DNA of 64,000 nucleotides, taken from contig NZ_JABASZ010000036.1 in NCBI RefSeq assembly GCF_012979275.1, positions 1 to 64,000 on the forward strand, in the 5' to 3' direction. How positions within the stretch are numbered: the first letter of the stretch is position 1; the number at the start of each line of letters is the position of its first letter. The position numbers were made by a program, and so were the translations under genes. The stretch is from Pseudopontixanthobacter vadosimaris (GTDB lineage Bacteria > Pseudomonadota > Alphaproteobacteria > Sphingomonadales > Sphingomonadaceae). The notes below the pieces were generated by a model. The model was given only the letters and a program-made list of their open reading frames with translations, was not told where the DNA came from and made no database searches. Of the stretch, positions 30,814-41,619 are shown piece by piece.

Positions 30814-31377
30814 ATGAAGAGCATTTCCAGAACCCTGACCAAAGCAGCGGTTGCTACCGTCGCCGCCGGGGCAGTGGCGGTGGCTTCCGCAAGCCCGGCT
30901 TTCGCTCAGCGATACTACGATCGCTATGATGACGATGATGGCATCAGTGCCGGCGAGATCATTGCCGGAGCCGTTATTCTGGGCGGCATTGCGGCAATCG
31001 CGTCTTCTGTCGGACGCGATAGATATGATCGTTATGATCGGTACGACGATCGTTATCGCGATCGCTATGATTATCGGGACAATTACCGCCGTGGCTCGGC
31101 CCGTCAGGCGGTGGATCGCTGTGTTCGTGCCGCAGAGCAGGACGTGGGCCGGTACACTTATGGACGCGCGAATGTGATGCAAATTCGCGACGTCGACCGC
31201 AAGCGGAACGGCTATCGCGTGAAGGGTTCCATTGCCGTGCGTGATGGTTACGCCTCACGCCGTGGCAGCCGCTACCGCGCTGATCGGCGCGGCTACGACA
31301 CGGGCCGATTTACCTGCGACATCCGCAATGGCCGGATAGTCGACTTGAATTATCGCGGGCTGCGCGGCCTGCGCTGA
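30814..31377 (+). CDS. Exported Arg/Tyr/Asp-rich repeat protein
   Basis: A 187-residue protein with a clear signal peptide (cleavage after SPAFA), a hydrophobic glycine-rich segment (ISAGEIIAGAVILGGIAAIASS) that may be a membrane helix, then a low-complexity tract of YDRYD/RYRDRYD units (about residues 69-93) and a C-terminal domain with two Cys. Proteins of this design are widespread in sphingomonads and usually left as hypothetical. It follows a terminator and stands alone. The AAAGG ribosome-binding site is clear. Confidence 0.75.
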   Translation: MKSISRTLTKAAVATVAAGAVAVASASPAFAQRYYDRYDDDDGISAGEIIAGAVILGGIAAIASSVGRDRYDRYDRYDDRYRDRYDYRDNYRRGSARQAVDRCVRAAEQDVGRYTYGRANVMQIRDVDRKRNGYRVKGSIAVRDGYASRRGSRYRADRRGYDTGRFTCDIRNGRIVDLNYRGLRGLR

Positions 31378-31512
31378 TCGGTGCGTCGGTCGTTCGCATC
31401 CCCTCGATACGATCTAAAGGTGTAAGGGGGGGTGGCAGCGCCGGTGCTGCTCTCCTGTAAAGGGAGCGGTCACGAAACATTCGGAAGAACAGAAAAATTG
31501 CAACGGGGGGTT

Positions 31513-32136
31513 CTAGCGGTCCCGATAGGCTGGCAGCGCCAGCTTCCACTGGATCGCTGCGGCGCGCAGGGCGAAGCCGGCCAGGGTGGCGAGCGGCCAT
31601 GTGACATAGCGCGGCAGCCCCGCCGTGTCTCCCGCCATTGCCAGGAGGGCAGAGAGGCCCGCGGCGGTGACGTAAAGTTCCGGTCGCATCAGGATGGAGG
31701 GCCGCCCTGCGACGATATCGCGGATGATCCCGCCTACGCAACCGGTCACCACGCCCATGACGACCGCAGGGATCGGCGGAATGCCATACGACATGCTCTT
31801 GGCCGTGCCCAGAACCGCATAGCCGGTCAGACCCAGGCCATCGGCGAATTCGAGTAGCTTACCTTCCCACCAGCGCGTCGGCGTCAACCATGATATGCAG
31901 GCCACGCCGAGGCATACCCCAGCGACCCAGGCATCCTCTATCCAGAACACGGGCGCGCCGATCAGCAGATCGCGAACCGTGCCGCCGCCGACGCCGGTAA
32001 CCAATGCAAAAAACGACATGGTGACGAAGGTCTGCCCCTCGCGGGCCGCGATCAGCGCGCCCGACAGGGCAAAGATCGCCACGCCGAGCAGGTCGAGCCA
32101 ATCGAGAACCGGCGTCAACACCTCGACGGCCATCAT
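31513..32136 (-). CDS. TRIC-family (UPF0126) membrane protein
   Basis: A 207-residue, seven-helix inner-membrane protein made of two repeated trimeric intracellular cation channel halves. The marks are GVAIFALSGALIAAREG, GVGGGTVRDLLIGAPVFW in the first half and GCVGGIIRDIVAGRPS in the second. Prokaryotic TRIC proteins conduct monovalent cations. Start 32136 is chosen for family length; the longer opening to 32304 lacks a membrane-protein N-terminus. Ribosome-binding site is weak. Confidence 0.88.
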   Translation of the reverse strand: MMAVEVLTPVLDWLDLLGVAIFALSGALIAAREGQTFVTMSFFALVTGVGGGTVRDLLIGAPVFWIEDAWVAGVCLGVACISWLTPTRWWEGKLLEFADGLGLTGYAVLGTAKSMSYGIPPIPAVVMGVVTGCVGGIIRDIVAGRPSILMRPELYVTAAGLSALLAMAGDTAGLPRYVTWPLATLAGFALRAAAIQWKLALPAYRDR

Positions 32137-32332
32137 GGGACTCGTCACTGCAGGATCGTCCCTCGGCGGCGGAACAGTAGCACCGCACCGATCAGCACAC
32201 CTGGCGGCCATCCGAACCGGATGGGCCCACCAACAAGATGGCGATGCATCGTGAATAGGAACATGCTTCGTATCCTGCAGCCGGCTGTCGGCCAGATAAA
32301 ACACCGGCTGGCGCCATGCCAGCGCAGTTACC

Positions 32333-32761
32333 TCAATCCCGCGCGAAAATCCGGCTGTTATCGGCGAAGGCTTTCATCTCGACCGCATTGCCGCTGGGGT
32401 CGTGAAAGAACATGGTGGCCTGTTCGCCAGCCTGACCGGCGAAACGAATATGGGGCTCGATCACAAAACGAATCTCGGCCGCCCGCAACCGATTCGCGAG
32501 TTCATGCCAGTCTTCCATCGACAGGATGATGCCGAAATGCGGAACCGGCACATCATCCCCATCCACGCGGTTCGACGCGGCGGCGCGATCCGCAACCAGG
32601 CCGGGCGCCTGATGCGCCACGATCTGATGCCCATAAAAATTGAAATCTACCCAATCCGCGCTGCTGCGCCCTTCCGTGCAGCCCATCACCTCGCCCCAGA
32701 ACGCCCGTGCGGCGGTCAGATCGTGAACGGGGAAGGCCAGGTGGAAAGGACGTAGAGACAT
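32333..32761 (-). CDS. VOC-family (glyoxalase/dioxygenase-like) protein
   Basis: A 142-residue protein of the vicinal oxygen chelate fold with two beta-alpha-beta3 modules. It begins RPFHLAFPVHDLTAARAFWGEVMG and ends FFHDPSGNAVEMKAF, giving His and Glu positions suited to metal binding. The substrate is unknown. It starts 13 bases after the lpd stop on the same strand and may be the last gene of that operon. Confidence 0.85.
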   Translation of the reverse strand: MSLRPFHLAFPVHDLTAARAFWGEVMGCTEGRSSADWVDFNFYGHQIVAHQAPGLVADRAAASNRVDGDDVPVPHFGIILSMEDWHELANRLRAAEIRFVIEPHIRFAGQAGEQATMFFHDPSGNAVEMKAFADNSRIFARD

Positions 32762-32774
32762 CAGATCGCTCGTT

Positions 32775-34181
32775 CTAGATGTGGATCGCGCTGCCGTTCA
32801 CCAGCATCGCGGCTTCCTTCAAGGCTTCCGAATGCGTGGGATGGGCATGGCAGGTGTAGGCGATATCCTCGGCCGTCGTACCGAATTCCATCGCCTGCGT
32901 CGCCTGTGCGATCATCGTTCCTGCCAGCGCGTTGATGCACCATACGCCGAGCACGCGATCAGTCTCCGCATCGGCGATGACCTTGACGAAGCCTTCCGGT
33001 TCGCGGTTGGTCTTGGCGCGGCTGTTGGCCATCATCGGGAATTTGCCCGTCTTGATCTTCCGGCCATCCTCCTTCGCCTCTTCCTCGGTCAGGCCGACGC
33101 CTGCCATTTCCGGCATGGTGTATACGACGCTGGGGATCAGATCGTGGTTCACTATGCCGGTCTGCCCGGCGATGTTCTCGGCCACGGCGATACCTTCGTC
33201 TTCGGCCTTGTGCGCCAGCATCGGCCCGGGAATGACGTCACCGATGGCCCAGACCCCGTCGACCGCCGTGCGGAAGTCGTGATGCGTTTCGATCTGGCCG
33301 CGCTTGTTCTGCTCGAGCCCGATTGCGTGCAAATTCAGCCCCTCGACATTGGGGCGCCGCCCGATGGAGACCAGCACGTGGCTCGCTTCTATCGTCGACG
33401 ACTCGCCGCCATCGGCGGGTTCGACCGTCAGCGTGACGCCTTTCACCGTATCCTTCGCGCCGGTGACCTTTGTCTGTAGCTTCAGGTCCATGCCCTGCTT
33501 CTTGAAGATCTTCGCCGCTTCCTTGCGCACATCGCCATCCATACCGGGCAGCAATTGATCGAGATATTCGACGACCGTGACCTTGGCGCCAAGGCGCCGC
33601 CAGACAGAGCCGAGTTCCAGCCCGATCACCCCACCGCCGATCACGACCAGATGTTCCGGCACCTGGTCCAGCTTCAGCGCCCCGGTGGAGTCCACGATCC
33701 GGCCCCCATCATTATCGACATCGATGCCAGGCAGGGGCGTGACGCTTGATCCCGTCGCGATCACGATGTCCTTCGCAGTGACGCTCTTGCCATCGACTGT
33801 AACAGTATGCGCGTCCTCGAACGCGGCGCGGCCCTTCAGCCATTCCACCTTGTTCTTCTTGAACAGGAACTCGATGCCGCCGGTCAGTTCCTTCACCGCC
33901 TTCGACTTCTCGCCCATCATGGTGCCGAGGTCGAGTTCGACCTTCGGAGCCTTGATGCCCCATTTCGCCATGTGGCCGTTCGCTTCGTCGAACAGTTCAC
34001 TACCATGCAGCAGCGCCTTGGACGGAATGCAGCCGACATTGAGACAGGTGCCGCCCAGCGTATCGCGGCTCTCCGCGCAGGCCGTTTTCAGGCCCAGCTG
34101 CGCGGCGCGGATGGCGGCGACATAGCCGCCGGGCCCGGCACCGATGACAAGGACGTCGTAATCGTAGGTTTGGTCAGCCAT
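32775..34181 (-). CDS. lpd: Dihydrolipoyl dehydrogenase (E3)
   Basis: A 468-residue flavoprotein that reoxidises dihydrolipoyl groups with NAD+. FAD motif YDVLVIGAGPGGYVAAIRAAQLG; redox-active disulfide GGTCLNVGCIPSKALL; NAD motif VVIGGGVIGLELGSVW; and the C-terminal His-Glu pair in AHPTHSEALKEA. Located directly after sucB, it is most likely the E3 of the 2-oxoglutarate dehydrogenase complex. Confidence 0.97.
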   Translation of the reverse strand: MADQTYDYDVLVIGAGPGGYVAAIRAAQLGLKTACAESRDTLGGTCLNVGCIPSKALLHGSELFDEANGHMAKWGIKAPKVELDLGTMMGEKSKAVKELTGGIEFLFKKNKVEWLKGRAAFEDAHTVTVDGKSVTAKDIVIATGSSVTPLPGIDVDNDGGRIVDSTGALKLDQVPEHLVVIGGGVIGLELGSVWRRLGAKVTVVEYLDQLLPGMDGDVRKEAAKIFKKQGMDLKLQTKVTGAKDTVKGVTLTVEPADGGESSTIEASHVLVSIGRRPNVEGLNLHAIGLEQNKRGQIETHHDFRTAVDGVWAIGDVIPGPMLAHKAEDEGIAVAENIAGQTGIVNHDLIPSVVYTMPEMAGVGLTEEEAKEDGRKIKTGKFPMMANSRAKTNREPEGFVKVIADAETDRVLGVWCINALAGTMIAQATQAMEFGTTAEDIAYTCHAHPTHSEALKEAAMLVNGSAIHI

Positions 34182-34190
34182 GTTCGGTCC

Positions 34191-35456
34191 TCAAAGGTCG
34201 ATCAGCATCCGCGTGGGATCCTCGATCGCCTCCTTCATGATTTTCAATGCGGTAACGGCCTCGCGCCCGTCGATCAGGCGGTGGTCGTAGGAAAGGGCGA
34301 TATACATCATCGGCCGGATGACGATTTCCCCGTCGACCACGACGGCGCGGTCCTCGATGCGGTGCAGGCCCAGCACGGCGCTCTGCGGCGGGTTGATGAT
34401 CGGGGTGGACATCAGCGATCCGAAGACGCCGCCATTCGAGATGGTGAAGGTTCCTCCCTTCATGTCGTCCATGGTCAGCGTGCCTTCCTTGGCCCGCTTG
34501 CCGAAATCGGCAATGTCCCTTTCGATCTGGGCGAAGCCCTTCCGGTCGGCATTGCGGATGACCGGGACGACGAGGCCGTTCGGCGCGCTGACTGCCACCG
34601 AAATATCGACGTAATCGTGATAGACGATCTCGTCACCCTCGATATAGGCATTCGCGGCGGGCACGTCCTTCAGCGCAAGGCAGGCGGCCTTCGCGAAGAA
34701 GCCCATGAAGCCTAGCTTGATGTCGTGCTTCCTGGCAAAGAGTTCCTTGTATTTCTCGCGCGCGGCGACGACGGCGCTCATATCGCAATCGTTGAAGGTG
34801 GTGAGCAGCGCCGCCTCCTCCTGCGCACCTTTCAGGCGGCGGGCGATGGTCTGGCGCATACGCGTCATCTTCACGCGTTCCTCGCGGCGTTCGCCTGCAG
34901 CAGCGGGAGACGCTGATGTGGCGGGAGCGGTCTCGCCAGCCTGCGCTGCTGCCTGACTGCCCAAGCCCTTGGACTTTGCCGCTTCCAGCACGTCTTCCTT
35001 GGTCAGGCGGCCATCGCGGCCCGATCCCTTGACACTGGACGGGTCGATGCCGTGTTCCAGAACGGCGCGGCGCACCGCGGGTGACAGGGTCTGATTGCCG
35101 GCACCGCTGTCGTCACCCGAAGCTGGCTGCGCGGCTTCGCTCCGGTCGCCGCCACCTGAACCGGAAGGTTTTTCCTCCTGTTTGCGTCCGGCATCCGATC
35201 CGCCGGCGGCAGGGGCCGCGCCTTCCTCGACCAGCGCGATGATCGCACCGACCTCGACCGTGTCGCCGACCGCAGCGCTGTGTTCGCTCAGCACGCCTGC
35301 AACGGGCGAGGGCACTTCCACCGCGACCTTGTCGGTTTCCAGGCTGGCGATGGGTTCATCCAGCGCGACCGCATCGCCAGGCTGTTTCAGCCATTCGCCG
35401 ATAGTCGCTTCGGTAACCGATTCGCCCAGTGTCGGGACTTTGACTTCGCTTGCCAT
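34191..35456 (-). CDS. sucB: 2-oxoglutarate dehydrogenase E2, dihydrolipoamide succinyltransferase
   Basis: A 421-residue E2 core protein. One lipoyl domain (ETDKVAVEVPSPVAG, Lys near 43), a Gly/Ser/Glu-rich linker, a peripheral subunit-binding domain (LSPAVRRAVLEHGIDPSSVKGSGRDGRLTKEDV) and the catalytic domain with DHRLIDGREAV. It transfers succinyl to CoA in the TCA cycle. Its ATG overlaps the sucA stop by one base, showing translational coupling. Confidence 0.97.
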   Translation of the reverse strand: MASEVKVPTLGESVTEATIGEWLKQPGDAVALDEPIASLETDKVAVEVPSPVAGVLSEHSAAVGDTVEVGAIIALVEEGAAPAAGGSDAGRKQEEKPSGSGGGDRSEAAQPASGDDSGAGNQTLSPAVRRAVLEHGIDPSSVKGSGRDGRLTKEDVLEAAKSKGLGSQAAAQAGETAPATSASPAAAGERREERVKMTRMRQTIARRLKGAQEEAALLTTFNDCDMSAVVAAREKYKELFARKHDIKLGFMGFFAKAACLALKDVPAANAYIEGDEIVYHDYVDISVAVSAPNGLVVPVIRNADRKGFAQIERDIADFGKRAKEGTLTMDDMKGGTFTISNGGVFGSLMSTPIINPPQSAVLGLHRIEDRAVVVDGEIVIRPMMYIALSYDHRLIDGREAVTALKIMKEAIEDPTRMLIDL

Positions 35457-38338
35457 TATTTCGCTTTCCTGGATTCGGTCTGTGTCTGGGGTGCCGCGCC
35501 CGGCCTGATCAGGGTCGATCCGATGCGTGCGCCTTCACGTTCGGCATGCCCGCCATCGGCAAGGCCAAGCGCGATATTGACCAGCGCCTGCTGCTGCACC
35601 TCGTGCCGCTTGGCAAATCCGGTCGCCGGGCTGGCCGCGACTTCGCGCCCGGCATAAAGGGGGCGCATTTTCTTGCCGGCCCCGACGGCCGCATCCTCGA
35701 TCTGGCGGTCCACGAAGAACCAGGCGCCATTGTTGCGCGGTTCTTCCTGGCACCAGACGATCTCTTCGAGATTGCTCATCCGCGCTATGCGAATGGCCAA
35801 CGGTTCACCGGGGAAGGGGTAGAGTTGCTCGATCCGGATGATGGAGACATCGTCCAGGCCTTCGGCATCGCGTTTCTCTATCAGGTCGAAAGCGACCTTG
35901 CCCGAGCACAGGACGAGGCGCCGCACCTTGTCGTCGGCGATGTCCTTCGTGTCCGACACGATCCTGCGAAAATGGCTGTCGCCGGTGAAATCGGCCCGCT
36001 CGGAACGTGCCATCGGGTGCCGCAGCAGCGATTTCGGCGTCATGATGATGAGCGGTTTGCGGAACGGCCGCAGCATCTGCCGCCGCAGGACGTGGAAATA
36101 ATTGGCCGGAAGCGTGATGTTGCAGACCTGGATATTGTCATTGGCGCAAAGCTGCAGGAACCGTTCGAGCCGCGCGCTGGAATGTTCCGGCCCCTGGCCT
36201 TCGTAGCCATGGGGCAGCAGCATGACGAGGCCGTTCGCCCGCAGCCATTTCACCTCACCCGCTGCGATGAACTGGTCGATGATGATCTGAGCGCCATTGG
36301 CGAAATCGCCGAATTGCGCTTCCCACAACACCAGCGTTTTCGGATCGGCGAGCGCAAAGCCATATTCGAAGCCGAGTACGCCATATTCGGACAGCGGGCT
36401 GTCATAGACCTCGAACTTGCCGTGGGGCAGGGTGGCGAGGGGGAGATATTTGCGCTCATTGGTCTGGTCGATCCACATCGAATGGCGCTGGCTGAAGGTG
36501 CCGCGGCCCGAATCTTGACCCGACAGGCGTACGCCGTGTCCCTCGGTGACGAGGCTGCCGAATGCGAGCGCCTCGCCCGTAGCCCAATCGAACCCTTCGC
36601 CGCTCTCGAACATCTTGGCCTTGGCGTCGAGCACGCGGCCAAGGGTCTTGTGGATGTTCAGATCTTCGGGAACGGTGGTCAGCGTGCGGCCGAGGCTATC
36701 GAACAGCTTGCCCTCGATCGCGGTATCGACGTTGCGCCGCGCGGTTTCGGCATCGGCAGGCTTGTGCAACCCGCTCCAGCGCCCCGCGAACCAGTCGGCC
36801 TCGTTGGGCTTGTAACTGGTGGCGGCGTCGAATTCCTCGGTCAGATGATCGCTGAATTCGGTTTCCAGTGCAGCCAGATCGTCTTTGGAGATGACGCCTT
36901 CCTCGGTGAGGCGGCTTGAGTAGAGAACGCTCACCTTGTCATGCGCGCGGATGCGGTCATACATCAGCGGTTGAGTGAAACTCGGCTCGTCGCCTTCATT
37001 GTGGCCGAAGCGGCGATAGCACCACATGTCGATCACGATATCCCGGCCAAAACGCTGGCGATATTCGATGGCCAGCTTGCAGGCGAAGGTCACGGCTTCC
37101 GGATTGTCGCCATTCACATGCAGGATCGGCGCCTGCACGCCCTTCGCCACATCGCTGGGATAGGGGCTGGAGCGCGCGAATTGCGGGCTGGTGGTGAAGC
37201 CGATCTGATTGTTGATGACGAAGTGGATGCAGCCGCCGGTATTGTACCCGCGCACACCCGAAAAGCCGAGGCATTCCCAAACGATGCCCTGGCCAGCAAA
37301 GGCGGCATCGCCGTGGATCAGCACCGGCAGCACCTGCTCGTGCTTCTTCAGATCGTCGCGGATCGCCTGCTGCGCGCGGGCCTTGCCCAGCACCACGGGG
37401 TCCACGGCTTCCAGGTGGCTGGGGTTGGGAACCAGGCTCATATGCACCTTGATCCCGTCGAATTCACGGTCCGTGCTGGTGCCGAGGTGATATTTGACGT
37501 CGCCCGAACCGCCGACATCGTCGGGATTGGCGCTGCCGCCCTGAAATTCGTGGAAGATGACCTTGTAAGGCTTGCCCATGACGTTCGAGAGGATGTTCAG
37601 CCGCCCCCGGTGGGCCATGCCGTAGATGATCTCGCGCACGCCCATCGCGCCGCCATATTTGATCACCGCCTCCAGCGCCGGGATCATGCTCTCGCCGCCA
37701 TCGAGGCCGAACCGCTTGGTGCCGACATATTTCTTGCCGAGGAATTTCTCGAACTGTTCGCCGCGCACCACGGCTGACAGGATGGCGCGCTTGCCCTCGT
37801 CGGTAAACTGGATGACCTTGTCCGGCCCCTCGATCCGCTCCTGCAGGAAACGCCGCTCCTCCACGTCGGAAATATGCATGTATTCGAGGCCGACCTGCCC
37901 GCAGTAATTCGCACGCAGGACGTCCACCAGCTCGCGCGGGGTGGCCCATTCCATGTTCAGCGTGCCGCCGAGATAGACCTCGCGGTCCAGCGCAGCGCCG
38001 GTGAAGCCGTGCCAGTCCAGCTTGAGATCTTCAGGCAATTCGCGCTGCGACAGGTTCAGCGGGTCGAGATCGGCAGCAAGATGCCCGCGTACCCGGTAGG
38101 TCCGGATCAGCAGCATGGCGCGGATGGAATCACCCGCCGCCTGTTCCACGGCCGCATCGTCCATGACCTTGCCGGCCTTCGCCGCAGCATTTTTGACCGC
38201 AAGTTGCATGGCGGTGGGATCAAGCGCAGCAGTCAGATCGTCCGTGCCATCCAGCGGAGGCCAGTTCGGCCGGTCCCAGGAAGGGCCGGGCTGCGGACCT
38301 TCCTGATCGGGCAGGAAATCGTGGCTTTCATCACCCAT
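35456..38338 (-). CDS. sucA: 2-oxoglutarate dehydrogenase E1
   Basis: A 960-residue thiamine-diphosphate E1 that decarboxylates 2-oxoglutarate and loads succinyl onto E2. Features are the N-terminal lipoyl-E2-contact region, GMAHRGRLNILSNVMGKP, the ThDP-binding HGDAAFAGQGIVWECLGFSGVRGYNTGGCIHFVINNQIGFTT region, and VMLLPHGYEGQGPEHSSARLERFLQL in the second half. ATG 38338 is favoured over a GTG at 38347 because an AAGGTG site lies just upstream. It is 98 bases downstream of sucD. Confidence 0.96.
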   Translation of the reverse strand: MGDESHDFLPDQEGPQPGPSWDRPNWPPLDGTDDLTAALDPTAMQLAVKNAAAKAGKVMDDAAVEQAAGDSIRAMLLIRTYRVRGHLAADLDPLNLSQRELPEDLKLDWHGFTGAALDREVYLGGTLNMEWATPRELVDVLRANYCGQVGLEYMHISDVEERRFLQERIEGPDKVIQFTDEGKRAILSAVVRGEQFEKFLGKKYVGTKRFGLDGGESMIPALEAVIKYGGAMGVREIIYGMAHRGRLNILSNVMGKPYKVIFHEFQGGSANPDDVGGSGDVKYHLGTSTDREFDGIKVHMSLVPNPSHLEAVDPVVLGKARAQQAIRDDLKKHEQVLPVLIHGDAAFAGQGIVWECLGFSGVRGYNTGGCIHFVINNQIGFTTSPQFARSSPYPSDVAKGVQAPILHVNGDNPEAVTFACKLAIEYRQRFGRDIVIDMWCYRRFGHNEGDEPSFTQPLMYDRIRAHDKVSVLYSSRLTEEGVISKDDLAALETEFSDHLTEEFDAATSYKPNEADWFAGRWSGLHKPADAETARRNVDTAIEGKLFDSLGRTLTTVPEDLNIHKTLGRVLDAKAKMFESGEGFDWATGEALAFGSLVTEGHGVRLSGQDSGRGTFSQRHSMWIDQTNERKYLPLATLPHGKFEVYDSPLSEYGVLGFEYGFALADPKTLVLWEAQFGDFANGAQIIIDQFIAAGEVKWLRANGLVMLLPHGYEGQGPEHSSARLERFLQLCANDNIQVCNITLPANYFHVLRRQMLRPFRKPLIIMTPKSLLRHPMARSERADFTGDSHFRRIVSDTKDIADDKVRRLVLCSGKVAFDLIEKRDAEGLDDVSIIRIEQLYPFPGEPLAIRIARMSNLEEIVWCQEEPRNNGAWFFVDRQIEDAAVGAGKKMRPLYAGREVAASPATGFAKRHEVQQQALVNIALGLADGGHAEREGARIGSTLIRPGAAPQTQTESRKAK

Positions 38339-38436
38339 GCGGGTCACCTTTCGCGCGGACAGTCATATTGCCGCATTTGTAAACGTCGCCGCCCGGCAGG
38401 GCAGGGCGGACCGGCACTGGCCCGCCCGGCCCGGCC

Positions 38437-39323
38437 TCAGGCGTTTTCCTTCAGCATCGCGTCAAGCGTGGTGCCGAGTTCGCTGGGGCTGGGCGAAACG
38501 CGGATGCCCGCATCCTCCATCGCCGCGATCTTGTCGTCGGCGCCGCCCTGACCGCCGGAGACGATCGCCCCGGCATGGCCCATGCGGCGGCCCGGAGGCG
38601 CGGTGCGTCCGGCGATGAAACCGACCATGGGCTTGCGGCGGCCCTTCGCGGCCTGTTCCTTGATGAAGGCTGCCGCTTCCTCTTCGGCGCTGCCGCCGAT
38701 CTCGCCGATCATGATGATCGATTTCGTCTCGTCGTCGCTGAGGAACAGGTCGAGCACATCGATGAAATTGGTGCCGTTGACCGGATCGCCGCCGATGCCC
38801 ACAGCCGTGGTCTGGCCGAGTCCGACCTGCGTGGTCTGGTGCACCGCTTCATAGGTCAGCGTGCCCGATCGCGAGACCACGCCGACGCTGCCCTTCTTGA
38901 AGATGGAGCCGGGCATGATGCCGATCTTGCATTCGCCGGGTGTCAGCACGCCGGGGCAGTTGGGGCCGATCAGGCGCGACTTGCTACCTTCCAGCGCCGC
39001 CTTCACCCGCACCATGTCGAGCACCGGGATACCTTCGGTGATCGCGATGATCAGTTCGATCTCGGCATCGATTGCCTCGCAGATGGCGTCGGCGGCGAAT
39101 GGCGGCGGCACATAGATGCATGATGCGGTCGCGCCGGTTTCGGCCTTCGCCTCGCGCACCGTGTTGAAATTCGGCAGGCCGATATGCGTGGTGCCGCCTT
39201 TGCCGGGCGTTACCCCTGCGACCATCTTGGTGCCATAATCCAGCGCCTGCTGCGTGTGGAATGTGCCGGTGTCGCCGGTCATCCCTTGCGTGATTACCTT
39301 GGTATTCTTGTCTACGAGGATGC

Positions 39324-39327
<4 letters not shown>
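38437..39327 (-). CDS. sucD: Succinyl-CoA synthetase alpha subunit
   Basis: A 296-residue alpha subunit that carries the phosphohistidine of succinyl-CoA synthetase. The CoA-binding Rossmann start is [33 protein letters not shown]; the active His is in [13 protein letters not shown]. Normally sucC (beta) lies immediately upstream; here a small exported protein does, overlapping by four bases. Confidence 0.96.
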
Positions 39328-41124
<1,797 letters not shown>

Positions 41125-41457
41125 CTATGCTTGCTGGTCCGGACACGCCGAAGCTTCCAGCCTAGCTGCCGCCCGCCGGTCGAGCTTGCCGCAAATCCCG
41201 AGCCAATGGCGGTAATCCGTCATGCTGCCGGCATCGAGAGCATCCCGCGCCCTCTGCACAGCGGCATCGGCTGCATTCATCCCATGAAGCGCGAAGTGGC
41301 GCAGGGATTGCTGCAGCCGCAGATCGTCTTCGCGGCGCGCCAGGTCGGATGCCGGTCCATTGTCATTCGCGTATCTTGCCTGTCCGCGCCGGGAGAGTGC
41401 GCGTGCGACCGGGGAACAGGCAGCGGCGGAGCGTGCAGCGGCGAAGTGAACCGTCAT
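41125..41457 (-). CDS. Small conserved sphingomonad protein
   Basis: A 110-residue, Ala/Arg-rich soluble protein. The central DDLRLQQSLRHFALHGMNAADAAVQRARDAL and YRHWLGICGKLDRRAA segments look helical and match a short hypothetical family I associate with sphingomonads; I cannot name a function. It stands alone, upstream of and in the same direction as the mdh operon. Confidence 0.6.
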   Translation of the reverse strand: MTVHFAAARSAAACSPVARALSRRGQARYANDNGPASDLARREDDLRLQQSLRHFALHGMNAADAAVQRARDALDAGSMTDYRHWLGICGKLDRRAAARLEASACPDQQA

Positions 41458-41570
41458 GACGGCAAGAACCCTTGTTTTTCAGCCGGCGATCATCTGCCGC
41501 CCTTCGTCCTAGTGATAATCGCGACCCGCTAAGGCTTTGTTCCAACCCAGGGTTTCCAGCCGCTTAACGA

Positions 41571-41617
41571 TGAGAAGCCCCCTTAATTGTGAGAAGCCCC
41601 CTTAATTATGAGAAGGG
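41571..41617. repeat. 19-bp tandem repeat, about 2.4 copies
   Basis: The unit tgagaagcccccttaattg is repeated at 41590 with one change in its last base and begins a third time at 41609. It lies a few bases beyond the stop of the cell wall hydrolase gene. Function unknown; simple slippage repeats often vary between strains. Confidence 0.85.
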
Positions 41618-41619
41618 AG

